A DNA stretch of 64,000 nucleotides, from assembly GCA_003117195.1 (NCBI GenBank), contig BDSI01000097.1:311031-375030 (forward strand), read 5' to 3'. Below the pieces are notes generated by a model. The model made no database searches. It saw only the letters and a program-made list of their open reading frames with translations, and was not told the DNA's origin. The DNA is from Eudorina sp. 2006-703-Eu-15. Taxonomy: Eukaryota; Chlorophyta; Chlorophyceae; Chlamydomonadales; Volvocaceae. The stretch's first letter is position 1. Every line of letters starts with the position of its first letter. A program made the translations under genes and the position numbers. Below, piece by piece: positions 12,101-24,299 of the stretch.

Positions 12101-13253
12101 CTGCGCCGTGTGTTGCTGGGCAGGAATGGAGCGATTTGTGCGCGGGGGTTGCATTGGGCGGGGCGGTTTGGGGCGAGGGTGTCCATAGCACAGCCCGGAA
12201 GGGAAAGGATGGGCGTACGATAACACTTCGAGGTATTACAAGGAATAACAATGCATCTAAGGAATTACAGTACAGAAGTAACCCTTGAATGTTCGCTTCG
12301 GAGCCGCTGTGATTGGGGGCTCCGACTTGCTTCCGATGTACAGCAGCGCCGTTAATTAATTTCTTCTGGAGGGGGCTCAAGTCACCGGGAGCGAGCGGGG
12401 CCGCAACGCGCAACCCCTCTGTTTGACAGTTGTGAGCGTCACGGTGGACCCCGCCGGGGCCACATGTCTGTTGTGTTGTAAGCGCTCGGACGCGGTGCAC
12501 TCTGACCCCCGAGCCCCGACATTTTCCAAACCCAAAAGGAGGATAACCTCGCCCGCACGCCCGGGGCCCAACCGGGCCACGCCCTGACCCGCCCTGTTGT
12601 TGAGTGGTCCTCCATCTGTCATTCATTGGTGATGCAACGGTGGGACGCGCGTACGTACATGCAAACGCAGGTTTGGAAGTCCACAACGCACTTCGGCTGC
12701 GGGGTAGCTAACGCGGACATGCCCGTCCCCTTCTCTTCCGGCAACGTCTACATGGGCGGCTGCATGATGGTGGTGTGCCGCTACAGCCCGCCGGGTAACT
12801 ACCCGGAAAACCGGGTTTTCCTGGCCAACGGTAAGTTTGATACCTGAACGACGGGGGGCGTTGTGTAATTGCCCTAGCTGGTGGTTGACCGTTGCATGGT
12901 AAACCGCTCGCCAACGGCCACTTTCTCCAACCGGGCTGAGACTACGCGGTGCCGGTACCGACCGAGCAGTCCTGTGGCTTCCGATGTGTACGACACTTGG
13001 GTACGACACTTAGCACCTTTGCATGATGAGAGATACGGCATGAGTGAGGCTGCAGAGGACGCCGAGAGTGCGCGCGTCACCCACCTTGACGCACTTCACA
13101 CGGCTGCCCTCCGGTAACTAGCTAGGCAACTATTATTCTTGCTTTGCTTTGCTTCGGTCCCTGCTCCCTGGGCACAACCCCTGTCACCCCCCACCCCCAC
13201 TCGCTCACCCGCGCGCCCCGTCACGCGCAGTGCTGCCCAAGCTCCCGTCCTGA
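9131..13253 (+). CDS. Secreted Pro-rich stalk plus CAP/SCP domain protein, copy 2
   Basis: Model: exons 9131-9227, 10004-10975, 11526-11704, 11885-12028, 12671-12830, 13231-13253; 1575 nt, 524 aa. Splice positions and phases match copy 1 exactly, which strengthens both models. The signal peptide begins MLAHRSVAVVLVLLVSTDLG. The stalk is about 324 residues, rich in Ser-Pro runs. The CAP domain retains VHGSFGENLYC, EGWYGEV, HFTQTVWKSTT and CRYSPPGNY, with the cavity His and Glu residues. Exon 3 differs from copy 1 by one base in 179, while introns are strongly diverged. The product is most likely an extracellular-matrix or wall glycoprotein; catalysis cannot be inferred from CAP domains in general. 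Confidence 0.85.
11381..11440 (+). repeat. Dispersed repeat family B, in intron 2 of CAP gene 2
   Basis: Core TGTCAATGAGGACAGCGAAA followed by CCGCAAAAGAGC and AAACCGATAACCGCC. Related copies lie at 29461-29509, 36425-36481 and, on the minus strand, 52315-52370. Intron 2 of CAP gene 1 lacks it, so it behaves like an insertion. Confidence 0.6.
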
Positions 13254-13406
13254 GGACACACTGGCAGCAGCAGCAGCCGGGCGCGTCGGCCTACCTGGTC
13301 ACAGATGGATAGATGGCGGTTGCCATCGGTCGGTCGGTGTCATAGGCACCGGCCAAGCAGAATGTGTGTATGTGCGCGTTCATCAGGTCCACGACTCGAT
13401 GGCAGT

Positions 13407-13480
13407 GGGCTGGCTGGCTGGCTGGCGGGCTGGCGGGCTGGCTGGCGGGCGGGCTGGCGGGCTGGTGGCTGGCGGGCTGC
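13407..13480 (+). repeat. TGGC/GGGC microsatellite
   Basis: Interrupted tetranucleotide tract mixing GGCT and GGCGGGCT units, at the position homologous to 6321-6354. Confidence 0.85.
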
Positions 13481-13619
13481 CGCTCTTGCTTTGTCTTCGT
13501 TCTGTCCTGGAGCCCATTCATCGATAGATGTGGACGAATCGGCCCTCGGGCCCAAGGATAGCGAATAAGAACAATTGATTGGTAGACGACCTCGGCGGGT
13601 CCTATGCAGTGACGGCGGC

Positions 13620-14281
13620 CATGGATGGATGGATGGATGGATGGATGGATGGATGGATGGATGGATGGATGGATGGATGGATGGATGGATGGATGGATGG
13701 ATGGGGGATGGATGGATGGATGGATGGATGGATGGAGATGGATGGATGGATGGATGGATGGATGGATGGATGGGATGGATGGATGGATGGATGGATGGAT
13801 GGATGGATGGATGGATGGATGGATGGATGATGGATGGATGGATGGATGGATGGATGGATGGATGGATGGATGGATGGATGGATTGGATGGATGGATGGAT
13901 GGATGGATGGATGGAATGGATGGATGGATGGATGGATGGATGGATGGATGGATGGATGGATGGATGGATGGATGGATGGATGGATGGATGGATGGATGGA
14001 TGGATGGATGGATGGATGGATGGATGGATGGATGGATGGATGGATGGATGGATGGATGGATGGATGGATGGATGGATGATGGATGGATGGATGGATGGAT
14101 GGATGGATGGATGGATGGATGGATGGGATGGATGGATGGATGGATGGATGGATGGATGGGATGGATGGATGGATGGATGGATGGATGGATGGATGGATGG
14201 ATGGATGGATGGAGGGGATGGATGGATGGAGGGATGGATGGGGGGTGGATGGAGGTGGGGATGGATGGATGGAGGATGGAT

Positions 14282-14342
<61 letters not shown>

Positions 14343-16058
14343 TGGATGGATGGATGGATGGATGGATGGATGGATGGATGGATGGATGGATGGATGGATG
14401 GATGGATGGATGGATGGATGGATGGATGATGGATGGATGGATGGATGGATGGATGGATGGATGGATGGATGGATGGATGGATGGATGGATGGATGGATGA
14501 TGGATGGATGGATGGATGGATGGATGATGGATGGATGGATGGATGGATGGATGGGATGGATGGATGGATGGAGGATGGATGATGGATGGGATGGATGGAT
14601 GGATGGATGGATGGATGGATGGATGGATGGATGGATGGATGGATGGATGGATGGATGGATGATGGATGGATGGATGGAGATGGATGGATGGATGGATGGA
14701 TGGATGGATGGATGGATGGATGGATGGATGGATGGATGGGATGGGAGGGAGGGATGGATGGAGTGGATGGATGGATGGATGGATGGATGGATGGATGATG
14801 GATGGATGGATGGATGGATGGGATGGATGGATGGATGGATGGATGGATGATGGATGGATGATGGATGGATGGATGATGGATGGATGGATGGATGGATGGA
14901 TGGATGGATGGATGGATGGATGGATGGATGGATGGATGGATGGAGGAGGGAGGGGGAGGGAGGGGGGAGGAGGGAGGGAGGGAGGGGGGAGGGAGGGGGG
15001 AGGGAGGGAGGGAGGGAGGGAGGGAGGGAGGGAGGGAGGGAGGGAGGGAGGGAGGAGGGAGGGAGGGAGGGAGGGAGGGAGGGGGGGGGAGGGAGGGGAG
15101 GGAGGGAGGGAGGGAGGGAGGGAGGGAGGGAGGGAGGGAGGGAGGGAGGGAGGGAGGGAGGGAGGGAGGGAGGGAGGGAGGGAGGGAGGGAGGGAGGGAG
15201 GGAGGGAGGGAAGGGAGGGAGGGAGGGAGGGAGGGAGGGGGAGGGAGGGAGGGAGGGAGGGAGGGAGGGAGGGAGGGAGGGAGGGAGGGAGGGAGGGAGG
15301 GAGGGAGGGAGGGAGGAGGGAGGGAGGGAGGGAGGGAGGGAGGGAGGGAGGGAGGGAGGGGGGGGGAGGGAGGGAGGGAGGGAGGGAGGGAGGGAGGGAG
15401 GGAAGGGAGGGAGGGAGGGAGGGGTGCATGAATTAATGCATGGATGAATGGATGGATGGATGGATGATGGATGAATGGATGGATGGATGGATGGATGGAT
15501 GGATGGATGGATGGATGGATGGATGGATGGATGGATGGATGGATGGATGGATGGATGGATGGAGGGAGGGAGGGAGGGATGGATGGAGGGAGGGAGGGAG
15601 GGAGGGAGGGAGGGGAGGGAGGGAGGGAGGGAGGGAGGGAGGGAGGGAGGGAGGGAGGGAGGGGGAGGGAGGGAGGGAGAGGGAGGGAGGGAGGGAGGGA
15701 GGGAGGGAGGGAGGGAGGGAGGGAGGGAGGGAGGGAGGGAGGGAGGGAGGGAGGGAGGGAGGGAGGGAGGGAGGGAGGGAGGGAGGGAGGGAGGGAGGAG
15801 AGGGGGGGGGGGGAGGGAGGGAGGGAGGGAGGGAGGGAGGGAGGGGAGGGAGGGAGGGAGGGAGGGAGGGAGGGAGGGAGGGAGGGAGGGAGGGAGGGAG
15901 GGAGGGAGGAGGGAGGGAGGGAGGGAGGGGGGGGGGGGAGGGAGGGGAGGGAGGGAGGGAGGGAGGGGTGCATGAATTAATGCATGGATGAATGGATGGA
16001 TGGATGGATGATGGATGAATGGATGGATGGATGAATGGATTCATGAATGCGTAGATGA
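13620..16058 (+). repeat. 2.4-kb (GGAT)n / (GGGA)n compound array
   Basis: Begins as ATGG repeats with occasional unit slips, passes through a 60-nt G run, returns to ATGG, then becomes GGGA with slips, a second ATGG block and a second GGGA block. The segment starting TGCATGAATTAATGCA at 15425 recurs at 15969, so the outer part is a higher-order duplication of 544 bp. Open frames here (repeating Pro-Ser-Ile-His, Trp-Met-Asp-Gly or Arg-Glu-Gly-Gly) are artefacts of the repeat. The unit-1 counterpart lacks the array. Confidence 0.95.
14282..14341 (+). repeat. Poly-G run of 60 nt
   Basis: Sixty consecutive G residues embedded in the ATGG array. The exact length is likely unreliable in any assembly, and the tract would strongly favour G-quadruplex structures. 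Confidence 0.9.
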
Positions 16059-17282
16059 ATGGTGAGTTTTACCTGGTTGCCATTCATCTTTCTTACTTAC
16101 TTGTCTGAATACGCCAACAAGCAAGGGCCCTTGCGTGGCCGCCATACACGCACGCATTGTACCCGCAGTGCGCTGGGCTCGCCGGTCTGCTGCCCCCCGT
16201 ACATGCGATTCATCGTTCATCGTTGCAGTAGGTTGCAGTATTACGAATGTATCTTGCTTTACATCTAACTGTTTGTTGGTTCATGTTCCTCGGTGCGTGG
16301 CAACGAAAAGGTAAGGCGGTACATTTGTCGTCGTACATGCGCCAGGGAACTGGTGGTTGTGTACATATGTGTACGTGTACGAGTACGTGTACGAGTACGT
16401 GTGGGCGCCGCGCCGTTTCAGCCCCGCACATTTATCATTCACGTTTTTCTTTGAAGGTGGACGGCCGCGGTCGTGGCCCGAGTATGTCACCCGCCCTCGA
16501 CGACGTGTGTGTTGGGCCGCCTTTACCTGCCGCTTCTGTACGTGGTTATTAATTTGGTGGGGTGTGCTAGGCATACAGAGAGATCATCATTCCTCGATAC
16601 TCAAAGCATAACCGATTAGGAACCCTTGGTGTGTTGCGTGCATGCACGCGGTCAGGGAGAGAGCCCATACATCCACCGCCTGGACGCACACGCACAATTC
16701 TTTCTTCAGTCCGTGCAGCATGGTGATGATGAGTAGCTAATTCTTGAGGGTTGGGCTGTGGCTGTCCGCGGATACGGCAACCCGCACGCGTGGCTCTCAG
16801 CGGGTCTTGGGGCCGGGTGGAGAAGTGGAGATGGACTGGGCGGACTGGCAGCGGGAACGACGTGCTTAGGCGGCGGTTTCGCCGTCAAAGTTATCAAGCG
16901 AAGACGACGACGGAGGACTGTGTGGCGCAGCCAGATAGAGGGCATAGGGGGATCAGGCAGGGGCGGCGGTGTTCAGTGTGTGTGCTGGAGACGGGATCAC
17001 GGGCCCTGGATGGGCAAAGACCGCCGGTCGACGGGAGGGCGGCGTCGCACCCGACCGTCGCACCCCATTTGAGCACCGCACCGTGAGCCAACAAGTCAAA
17101 GGCCTCCCTGGTAGGGGTTCTTGCAAGCCATGGGGGCAAACGGGCAATGCTGTTCGGCAATCCATCAAGCCCGCTTTGAGGGCGTCCTCATTGTGCCGTT
17201 CATATCGTTGACACCGGAAGGAGGTGCGTGCGGTTTGAGCGGTGGGAGCGGCGCGGCGGCGCGCGTTGGACGGACTGGGCCC

Positions 17283-17672
17283 GCTGGCTGGCTCGCTGGC
17301 TCGCTGGCTCGCTGGCTCGCTGGCTCGCTGGCTCGCTGGCTCGCTGGCTCGCTGGCTCGCTGGCTCGCTGGCTCGCTGGCTCGCTGGCTCGCTGGCTCGC
17401 TGGCTCGCTGGCTCGCTGGCTCGCTGGCTCGCTGGCTCGCTGGCTCGCTGGCTCGCTGGCTCGCTGGCTCGCTGGCTCGCTGGCTCGCTGGCTCGCTGGC
17501 TCGCTGGCTCGCTGGCTCGCTGGCTCGCTGGCTCGCTGGCTCGCTGGCTCGCTGGCTCGCTGGCTCGCTGGCTCGCTGGCTCGCTGGCTCGCTGGCTCGC
17601 TGGCTCGCTGGCTCGCTGGCTCGCTGGCTCGCTGGCTCGCTGGCTCGCTGGCTCGCTGGCTCGCTGGCTCGC
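17283..17672 (+). repeat. (TGGCTCGC)n array, about 48 copies
   Basis: A perfect 8-bp unit repeated for 390 bp with essentially no variation. The homologous site in unit 1 (about 7935-7960) reads CTGCTCGCTTGCT, so a short CTCGC/TGCT seed existed before expansion. Because 8 is not a multiple of 3, it opens all frames; the reading frames across it are not genes. Confidence 0.95.
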
Positions 17673-20247
17673 TGTTCGGAGGGCTGCCCCTGTTCGTTTT
17701 CCTTGGCCGGCGCGTCAGGTTCTATAGGCATCCTACGTCTTGCTTTCTTCTTTCACTTTTACTCGGCTACCCTCGGCCACGGTACGAGGTCGTACGTCAC
17801 TGTAGCTACGATATAGCCAGCTAGCTACACGATTCGCTCGACCTACCGTGTCCCTGCGTCACAACGGCAGTACGGCACGAGCGCACGACAACGAGCTCCA
17901 TAACCTCGGGTGTGCAGCAGCCGGTGGGAGACCCACGCGGAATCAGACAACTCTCAATCGCGGGCGGGATGCCCGCAGCATGTATGCGTGGGTTGCCTGT
18001 CCAGGACCCATGACCGACCCCCAGTTGCCCAGTGCGCACGTCTACGCCTACATCGCGGGTAAATCTACCTCTGCATACGTCATATACCAAAGTCTACGTC
18101 TACGGCAAACGTCGTACAGAGTCTGGAAGTTGTGGTGCAGGGCAGGTCGCTGTAGTACAAGGCGGGCGGTTATAGCAGCCGACGAGAAGGTAACGGGACA
18201 CGTCAGTACAGGACGGGGTGAAGCGTAGCTTGGACGTTACAGGAGCCCAACGCACCAAAGTGGGGAGGGCGTAGCTGCTGAATTGAATGTAACCCGTTAC
18301 GTAATGCTGAGCGTAATCCAACGATATTCGTGGATGTGAGGATGCCTACCTGTCAACCCCAACTGCTCCCCGGCTTCATCCGCCGGTACACGAACACAGA
18401 CGAGCTGGCAAGCAAACAAGCTGGATGCGGCTGTACATGGATATGGAATAAATAATCAATTGACAAGTAGCTGCAGTAGCTTTCGGGCAAGCTGCACTAT
18501 GTTTCGATGCATGGCTCTTCGCTATTCGGCGTCGCGGAGCTTCGGTCAGCGGCGAAGGCCATTGCCAAAACTTTGCTGAACCGCAGTCATAGCGGCTTTT
18601 GCATAGGTATAACGATAGGAATTTGTATGTGTTATTAGGGAGCTTGCAACAGGCTGCGATCGGTTCATTCGGTTCGTGCGACCTGGTGCGACAGCTTGAC
18701 AGGCTGGGGGGTAGAACCACAATGTAGCGCGGTTCGGCAATGGACCAGTCCTGGCCGCGTTCCATGCCATGTATAATATTTATTTCACAAAAAATATTAC
18801 ACGAAGGCGCTTGTGGATGTTTGCCTGAAGATGTTTGTGCGCTGCTGTATCATCTCATGCATAGCGCCGACCGTAACACAGAAAGCGTACCTGGCCAATG
18901 CGAAGCAAATGAAGCCCATGCACAATTCCGCCTCATCCAAACATACATCCGCATGCTGATTCCCCTCGGCTGCTCACAAACCCGATTATGTAACAGGTGG
19001 GGTGATGTCCGACAACGACTCGGACATTTTCCTGAATCAATCATGTACAGGTGGTACTATCCTACAAACTAGATGATGCGCTTCGTGGCTGGTAACTGGA
19101 TAGCTCGTACTCTAGATCTTGCTTGCATCACTCCACTGCGCTTGCACTGAATTAAGGAACACGAAACTTGACAATCCTGATCAAATTAAATACATAGGGA
19201 TTTTGTAGCATTCTCTTTTTGCATCCCTGTGTTTGGTTTGTGAATTGCGATGGCTAACTAACAGCAAGACCAGAAATGCATGCATGATACCTGTCGCGTT
19301 AAAGTTTCGCAGGGAATATAATTATTCATAACTAATCAAACGAAACGCTTCGGGGCCAGTAAGCGCTTGCTTGCGTGACTGAACATTCCCTGACCAGCCC
19401 GGGCGTAAGACCGCGTAAGACGAAGACCTTGCGCACTACATGCATAATGAAATTGATAGACGCTACGAAACTAACATTAAAAAGCGTTTGCGTGTAGCAA
19501 CATCTTGCGTAGCCTGCGAACTGTTCCGATGTCCCATATCGGGCGGGCGTCGTACGGACCGCCACATGCCCGCCTTTCTTTGAATCGCTCTGTGTCAAGG
19601 AATGTCTCGTTGTTGCAGCCAAGTAAACGAAATTGTTATTTTCTTAGTTCAATGCAACTTAGTCCTGAGCTGCATGTTCAACACCGGCTGCCTTTTCTTT
19701 TCAAGTTGCGCGTCTGGTGACGCCCGCTCGTCGTAGGCTCGAACAACGCGCTTTTATTATGGCTGACTTTGTTTTGTAGGATTTAGGACGCCACACCTGC
19801 TCGTTGCAGATCAGTCCAAATTTGCAATAGCACGGCCCGTTATGTTTGGAAGTCCGCGTGCAACTGAGGAAAAATGAGGCGTGCTGCGGTACGCGACTGC
19901 CATACATCCACACATTAGCAGCGCGCGTTTTCAGTGAAGAGACAGCGCAAACGCAAGCCGTTTCTGGTTTCCCGCTTTGCATCTGCTGGTCGTGACAAGG
20001 AGTCGCGTTGTTTCCGGCACCATACTCTTCAAGCTTACGGTGTGGGCTTCTCTGATAACGGCAAATCGGCTCAGTTGCGTGTGGGACCACCTTTCGTAAT
20101 TGGCAATGGTTGTTGCGGACGGATAGCACCCAGACAACGCCAGCCTGTGACCGTATCCCTCCTGGTGAAGCGTTTTTATTCACACATCGCTTGCAACGCG
20201 TCTCGTGCCGAGTACGGCACCACGGAACAACGGCGCTCCAAGCGGCT
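17673..20247 (+). other. Intergenic region upstream of CAP gene 3
   Basis: No supported gene. From about 18400 the sequence is distinctly more AT-rich, with only short open frames that have poor codon bias for this genome. I recognise no transposon ends. Confidence 0.4.
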
Positions 20248-20259
20248 GCTCGGAGGAGG

Positions 20260-20308
20260 CTGCATGCGCTCCTGTGCTGGCTGGCGCTCGCTGCGGCGCT
20301 TGCGCAAG
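20260..20308 (+). other. Candidate signal-peptide exon of CAP gene 3 (no ATG found)
   Basis: The frame LHALLCWLALAAALAQ runs directly into a good donor (CAAG/GTAAGC at 20308/20309). It ends in phase 1, exactly like exon 1 of CAP genes 1 and 2. However no in-frame ATG lies between it and the upstream stop codon near 20056, so an additional 5' exon or a different first exon is required. This is an inference from phase and hydrophobicity only. Confidence 0.3.
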
Positions 20309-21173
20309 GTAAGCATCGGTCAACAATCGGCAATCATTGTATAAAGTCATATTGAAGGGACCGGTCGGTTAACGCGTCCGAACACTGCCCGGGTGCGGCA
20401 GAGCGCGACGGGTGCATGCATCGATGGGCGGCGGGGACGGGCGCTGAGCGGAAAGAGCGGGTGCGACAGCGCTTAGAGACCTTGCCACCTGCTGCACGGA
20501 CCAACGCCGCGGGGCGCCGCGGGGGGTCGCCGATCCGTGCGAGATCACAATCAGTTGCTGACGGTCAACCAACTGCAAGTTAGTGGTTGGCAGACGCGGC
20601 ACGAGCACACCCAAACAAAACATGGGTCGCGGCTGTGTCTTCTGACCCGAGGCCCGGGTCGACCAGCCGGACCGTACGGCAGCTCCAGAGTGCCGTACTT
20701 GAGTTTCGTGGTCTTAACCTCAGTTGGAGAGGGCGCAGCGCGCTCCGAAACCCGCCTATCCATATCCGTTATGGGGTTCCCCCCGGTGTCTACAAGGGAG
20801 TGTGAACGTGCCTTTGTGCGTGTGTGTGGATAAGTGTGTGCTGGGTTAGGAACGTCCTGCGAGGGGGACCCGGACCGCAGGGGGGGGATTGCCATCAGGG
20901 TTGCCAAGGATTGCCACGTCGGTCACGGGCAGCTAGTTGGTGTGTGGGCGGCTGCAGTGCTCCTTGGTGGTACTCGCTGCGCATCAACGCACTCAACGCC
21001 GGGATGGGTTGCGAGGGGTGAGGTGGGTTGGGATCCGGGCTGGGGTGGGGTGGAGTGGGGCGGCGTGGGGTGTGGGGTCTGCAGTTGGGCGTTGGGCAGA
21101 TATGTATCTGGGACCTTGTACGGCAGTGAGGGCGGCGACCCCAGGCGTAGCGAAGCAGGCATGCGATTCCGCG

Positions 21174-21480
21174 GGCAGGCAGACAGGCTGGCTGGCAGGC
21201 AGGCGGGCAGGCAGGCGGGCAGGCAGGCAGGCGGGCAGGCAGGCAGGCGGGCAGGCGGGCGGGCAGGCAGGCGGGCAGGCAGGCAGGCGGGCAGGCAGGC
21301 AGGCGGGCAGGCAGGCAGGCAGGCAGGCAGGCGGGCAGGCAGGCAGGCGGCAGGCGGGCAGGCAGGCAAGGCGGGCAGGCAGGCGGGCGGGCAGGCAGGC
21401 GGGCGGGCAGGCAGGCAGGCGGGCAGGCAGGCAGGTGAGCAGGCAGGCAGACAGGCAGGTGAGCAGGCAGGCAGGCAGGA
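21174..21480 (+). repeat. GGCA/GGCG compound microsatellite
   Basis: About 75 tetranucleotide units of GGCA with interspersed GGCG (GGGCAGGCAG patterns), within the presumed first intron of CAP gene 3. The long open frames across it are repeat artefacts. Confidence 0.9.
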
Positions 21481-23015
21481 GGGGTGAACTCGCGGCGCAC
21501 GGCCCGGTGCCCGGGTGGCGGGGCGGCATGGGATCCCCCGGGGCCGAGTGTGTCTGTCTGGGCTCTCGTCTCTTGGGGGCGTCAGTCGCCGAGGACACGA
21601 CACGGACTGGGCTCTGTGACGGGAAGTACGGACGCCCACCCCCGCGGTCACAGCACGCTGCTGCCCCTGTCGCCTCGTCCGCAAAGCGGGGCCGTCTGCC
21701 CGTTCCCCCCCAACGTCGAAACCGTGCGGAGCACGCCTCCCGCCGCGCCCGCACCGCACTGCGCCGCGCCGCAAAACGTCCCCTCGACAACGGCTGCAGC
21801 CGGGCATCCTGCAGGGAGGGAGGTACGGGTGCCCGGAGCAATTAGACGCCAATCCCCTGGCACGGGGCAGGGCAGCGGTGCACGGCGGGGAACGCCCGGT
21901 GCTGGATGGTGATCGCAGATCTCCCGCGGCGTGACGCGTCGAGGTTACGTCTGGATGGGGGGCTTGGGAGCTTGGGTTTGGATTTGGGGGCTGGGTGGGT
22001 CTTCAAAACGGGCACGGGAGCAAACCCCACGAGGAGGGGGGGGCGAGGTTGCCTTGGAGAGTGCCCGGAGTCAGTGCCCGTCCAACGGATCGCCGCCTTG
22101 GCGCTCGGATCCGGTTTACGGTACTCTACTTACTTGGGCGCAAATGCAGTAACGGCAGTGACGGGTGGCTGGGTGGGTGGCTGGCGGATGCGCCCGCCGC
22201 CGCAGGGCGTGCAGCAGCGTGTGGGGAGCGATCGACAGCCGCGCGCCGGCAGCAGCCGGGGGCCTGCAGCCTCGCGGGGCGAGCCCCGAAACAAAGGGGC
22301 AGCGACCCGGGACGCTGTTGCTGCTGCCTGACCCGAAGTGCCGGAGCTGCCTCCCCAGCTTGAGGTGGGGCTATGGCGCGCTGCTGTGCAGGCATGCTGG
22401 CAGGCAACGGCGCGGAGGGGGGTTTCGGAGCTGGGGTTTACTGAGTTGGAACGGGGCTGGGATGGGGTGCGGCCACCGAACCAGCGGACCCCGCGGGGTG
22501 GCTGAGGGACATCTGCAGCGGTGGCGGTGGCGGTGGCGGTGATGCGCGCAGCCGGCAGTCTGGGCAGTTGAGGCCGGCGAGGGGGAGCGGATAAAAGGGA
22601 GGGTTCTGGGAGGAGCCCGCGGCTGGCAGTGGTGGACAGGGGTTCAGGGCGGCGAAGAGGTATGAGAGGGGACGGGACCAGGAGGAAGGGCACGTTGCGG
22701 CCTGAGTGGGAGACGGCGCTGACCGGATTGTGGTGCAAAGGAAGGGGAGGGGGGGGAGAACCCGGGTGCGACGGAGGGGGTATGAGAGGGTACCGTACAA
22801 GGAAGCTGGTGTGTGTGTGTGGGGGGGGGGCTTATGGGTGGGCTTCTCATTATTTAACACACGCTGCTGCGTGCTATGGGGTTCGGGCGGGCTTCACACG
22901 AAACACACCCGCCGCTGTGTGGCCGCCTCCCTCCCAGCAGCACCCCCCCCCCTTCCCTCACGCTATGACCCTCCGTGCTCCGCCATTGGACGCCCCGACC
23001 TGCCAGCCAGCACAG

Positions 23016-23422
23016 GGCCACGTGGCGAGCCCCAGCCGCTGCTGCAGTCCGAGCGTCAACGCCCTTATGTGGGGGACCTGGCGGTTAAGGGGCCCGCGCC
23101 GCCGCCGGCGTCGCCGCTGCCGCCGGCAGCATCCCCGCAGCTAGCGCCGCCGGCGTCGCCGCCGGCGTCGCCGCCGGCGGTGTCCCCGGACGCGTCGGCG
23201 CGGCGCCGGGAGATGTACTTCGGCGGCTCCGGCGGCGGCGTCGAAGTCTCCGCAAACGTTGCCAACTCTGCGAAGTCCGTACAGGGGGTTGTCGTAGTTG
23301 TACGGGGAGGTAAGCACGGGCAGGCGAGCCCGCCTCCGCCGCCGTCTGCTCCTCCGGGGGAAGAATTCGGCGGCGATGGCAGCGGCGACGGCGGCGGCGG
23401 CGGCGGCGAGATCGAGGCTCAT

Positions 23423-23458
<36 letters not shown>

Positions 23459-24259
23459 GTGACGCTGCGCGGGGATGACGTGGACGTGCCGCCGCCGCCG
23501 CCGCCGACACGCTCTGCAGCCGCCGGCAGATCGCCCCCCAAGCCGCCAGCCGAACCGCCTTGGAGCAGCTCACCCGCGCCGCGTGTTTCCCCGCCGCCGC
23601 CGATTATCCCGTCGCCGTCGCCGCGGCCGTCAGCACTGCTGGCAAGGCCGCCGTCGCCGCGGGCACCTCGGTACGTAATTCCCGTGGCCTTCGTACAGTC
23701 GCCTCGTCCGCCGCCGCCGGTACAGCGTCCGTTGCCGCTGACACCCGTGGCGTCGCCGCCGCCGCCACCACCCTCCCCAGTGTTATCGCCTCCGTCGCCG
23801 CCGCCGCCGTCGCCACCGCCACCACCCTCCCCAGTGTTATCGCCTCCGTCGCCGCCGCCGCCGTCGCTAGCACCGCCGCGTCGATCTCCGCCGCCGTCAG
23901 ACGCGACTCCTCGCCCGCCTCACCCATTGACCCAAACTCCGCCGTCGCCGCCGCCGTCGCCGCCGCCGTCGCTTCCGCCGTCGCGTTCGCCTCCGCCGGG
24001 AGCAGCAGCCGCCAAGGCCACGCCCCCGCCAAAGCCCAGCGAGTTGGCCATTCGTTTCCCGCCCAGAGCGCCTTCGATTGTTTCGGTGAAGTCGCCGCCG
24101 CCGCCGCCGCCGCCAGAGCCGCCGCCGCCGTTACCTCCGCCGCCGGCACCCAGCCCTCTGGAGTCTCCTGGCCGTAGCCCCCGACGGCCTCCGTCGCCCC
24201 GCCCACCGCGTCCGCTTCCGCCGCCGCCGCCGTCGCCGGCCCCGCCGCCGCCTTTGCCG

Positions 24260-24299
<40 letters not shown>

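Larger units (their letters stand above)
8690..17285 (+). repeat. Tandem segmental duplication, unit 2 (carries CAP gene 2)
   Basis: Homologous to unit 1 over promoter, gene and downstream blocks. It differs by the simple-repeat array at 13620-16058, by a family B repeat in intron 2, and by lacking the MITE and family A repeat that unit 1 has in its introns. The homology ends where the (TGGCTCGC)n array begins. Confidence 0.7.

Noticed and set aside
13291..16044. Minus frames of up to 877 codons (Pro-Ser-Ile-His and Leu-Pro-Pro-Ser repeats) and plus Trp-Met-Asp-Gly frames
   Set aside because: Pure translation of GGAT/GGGA microsatellites, absent from the homologous unit 1.
17121..17824. Frames of about 190-230 codons (Ser-Leu-Ala-Arg-Trp-Leu-Ala-Gly)
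   Set aside because: Translation of the (TGGCTCGC)n array; open in several frames on both strands.
20834..21852. Frames of 200-300 codons rich in Ala-Gly-Arg-Gln or Cys-Leu-Pro-Ala
   Set aside because: Translation of the GGCA/GGCG tract, no supporting signals.
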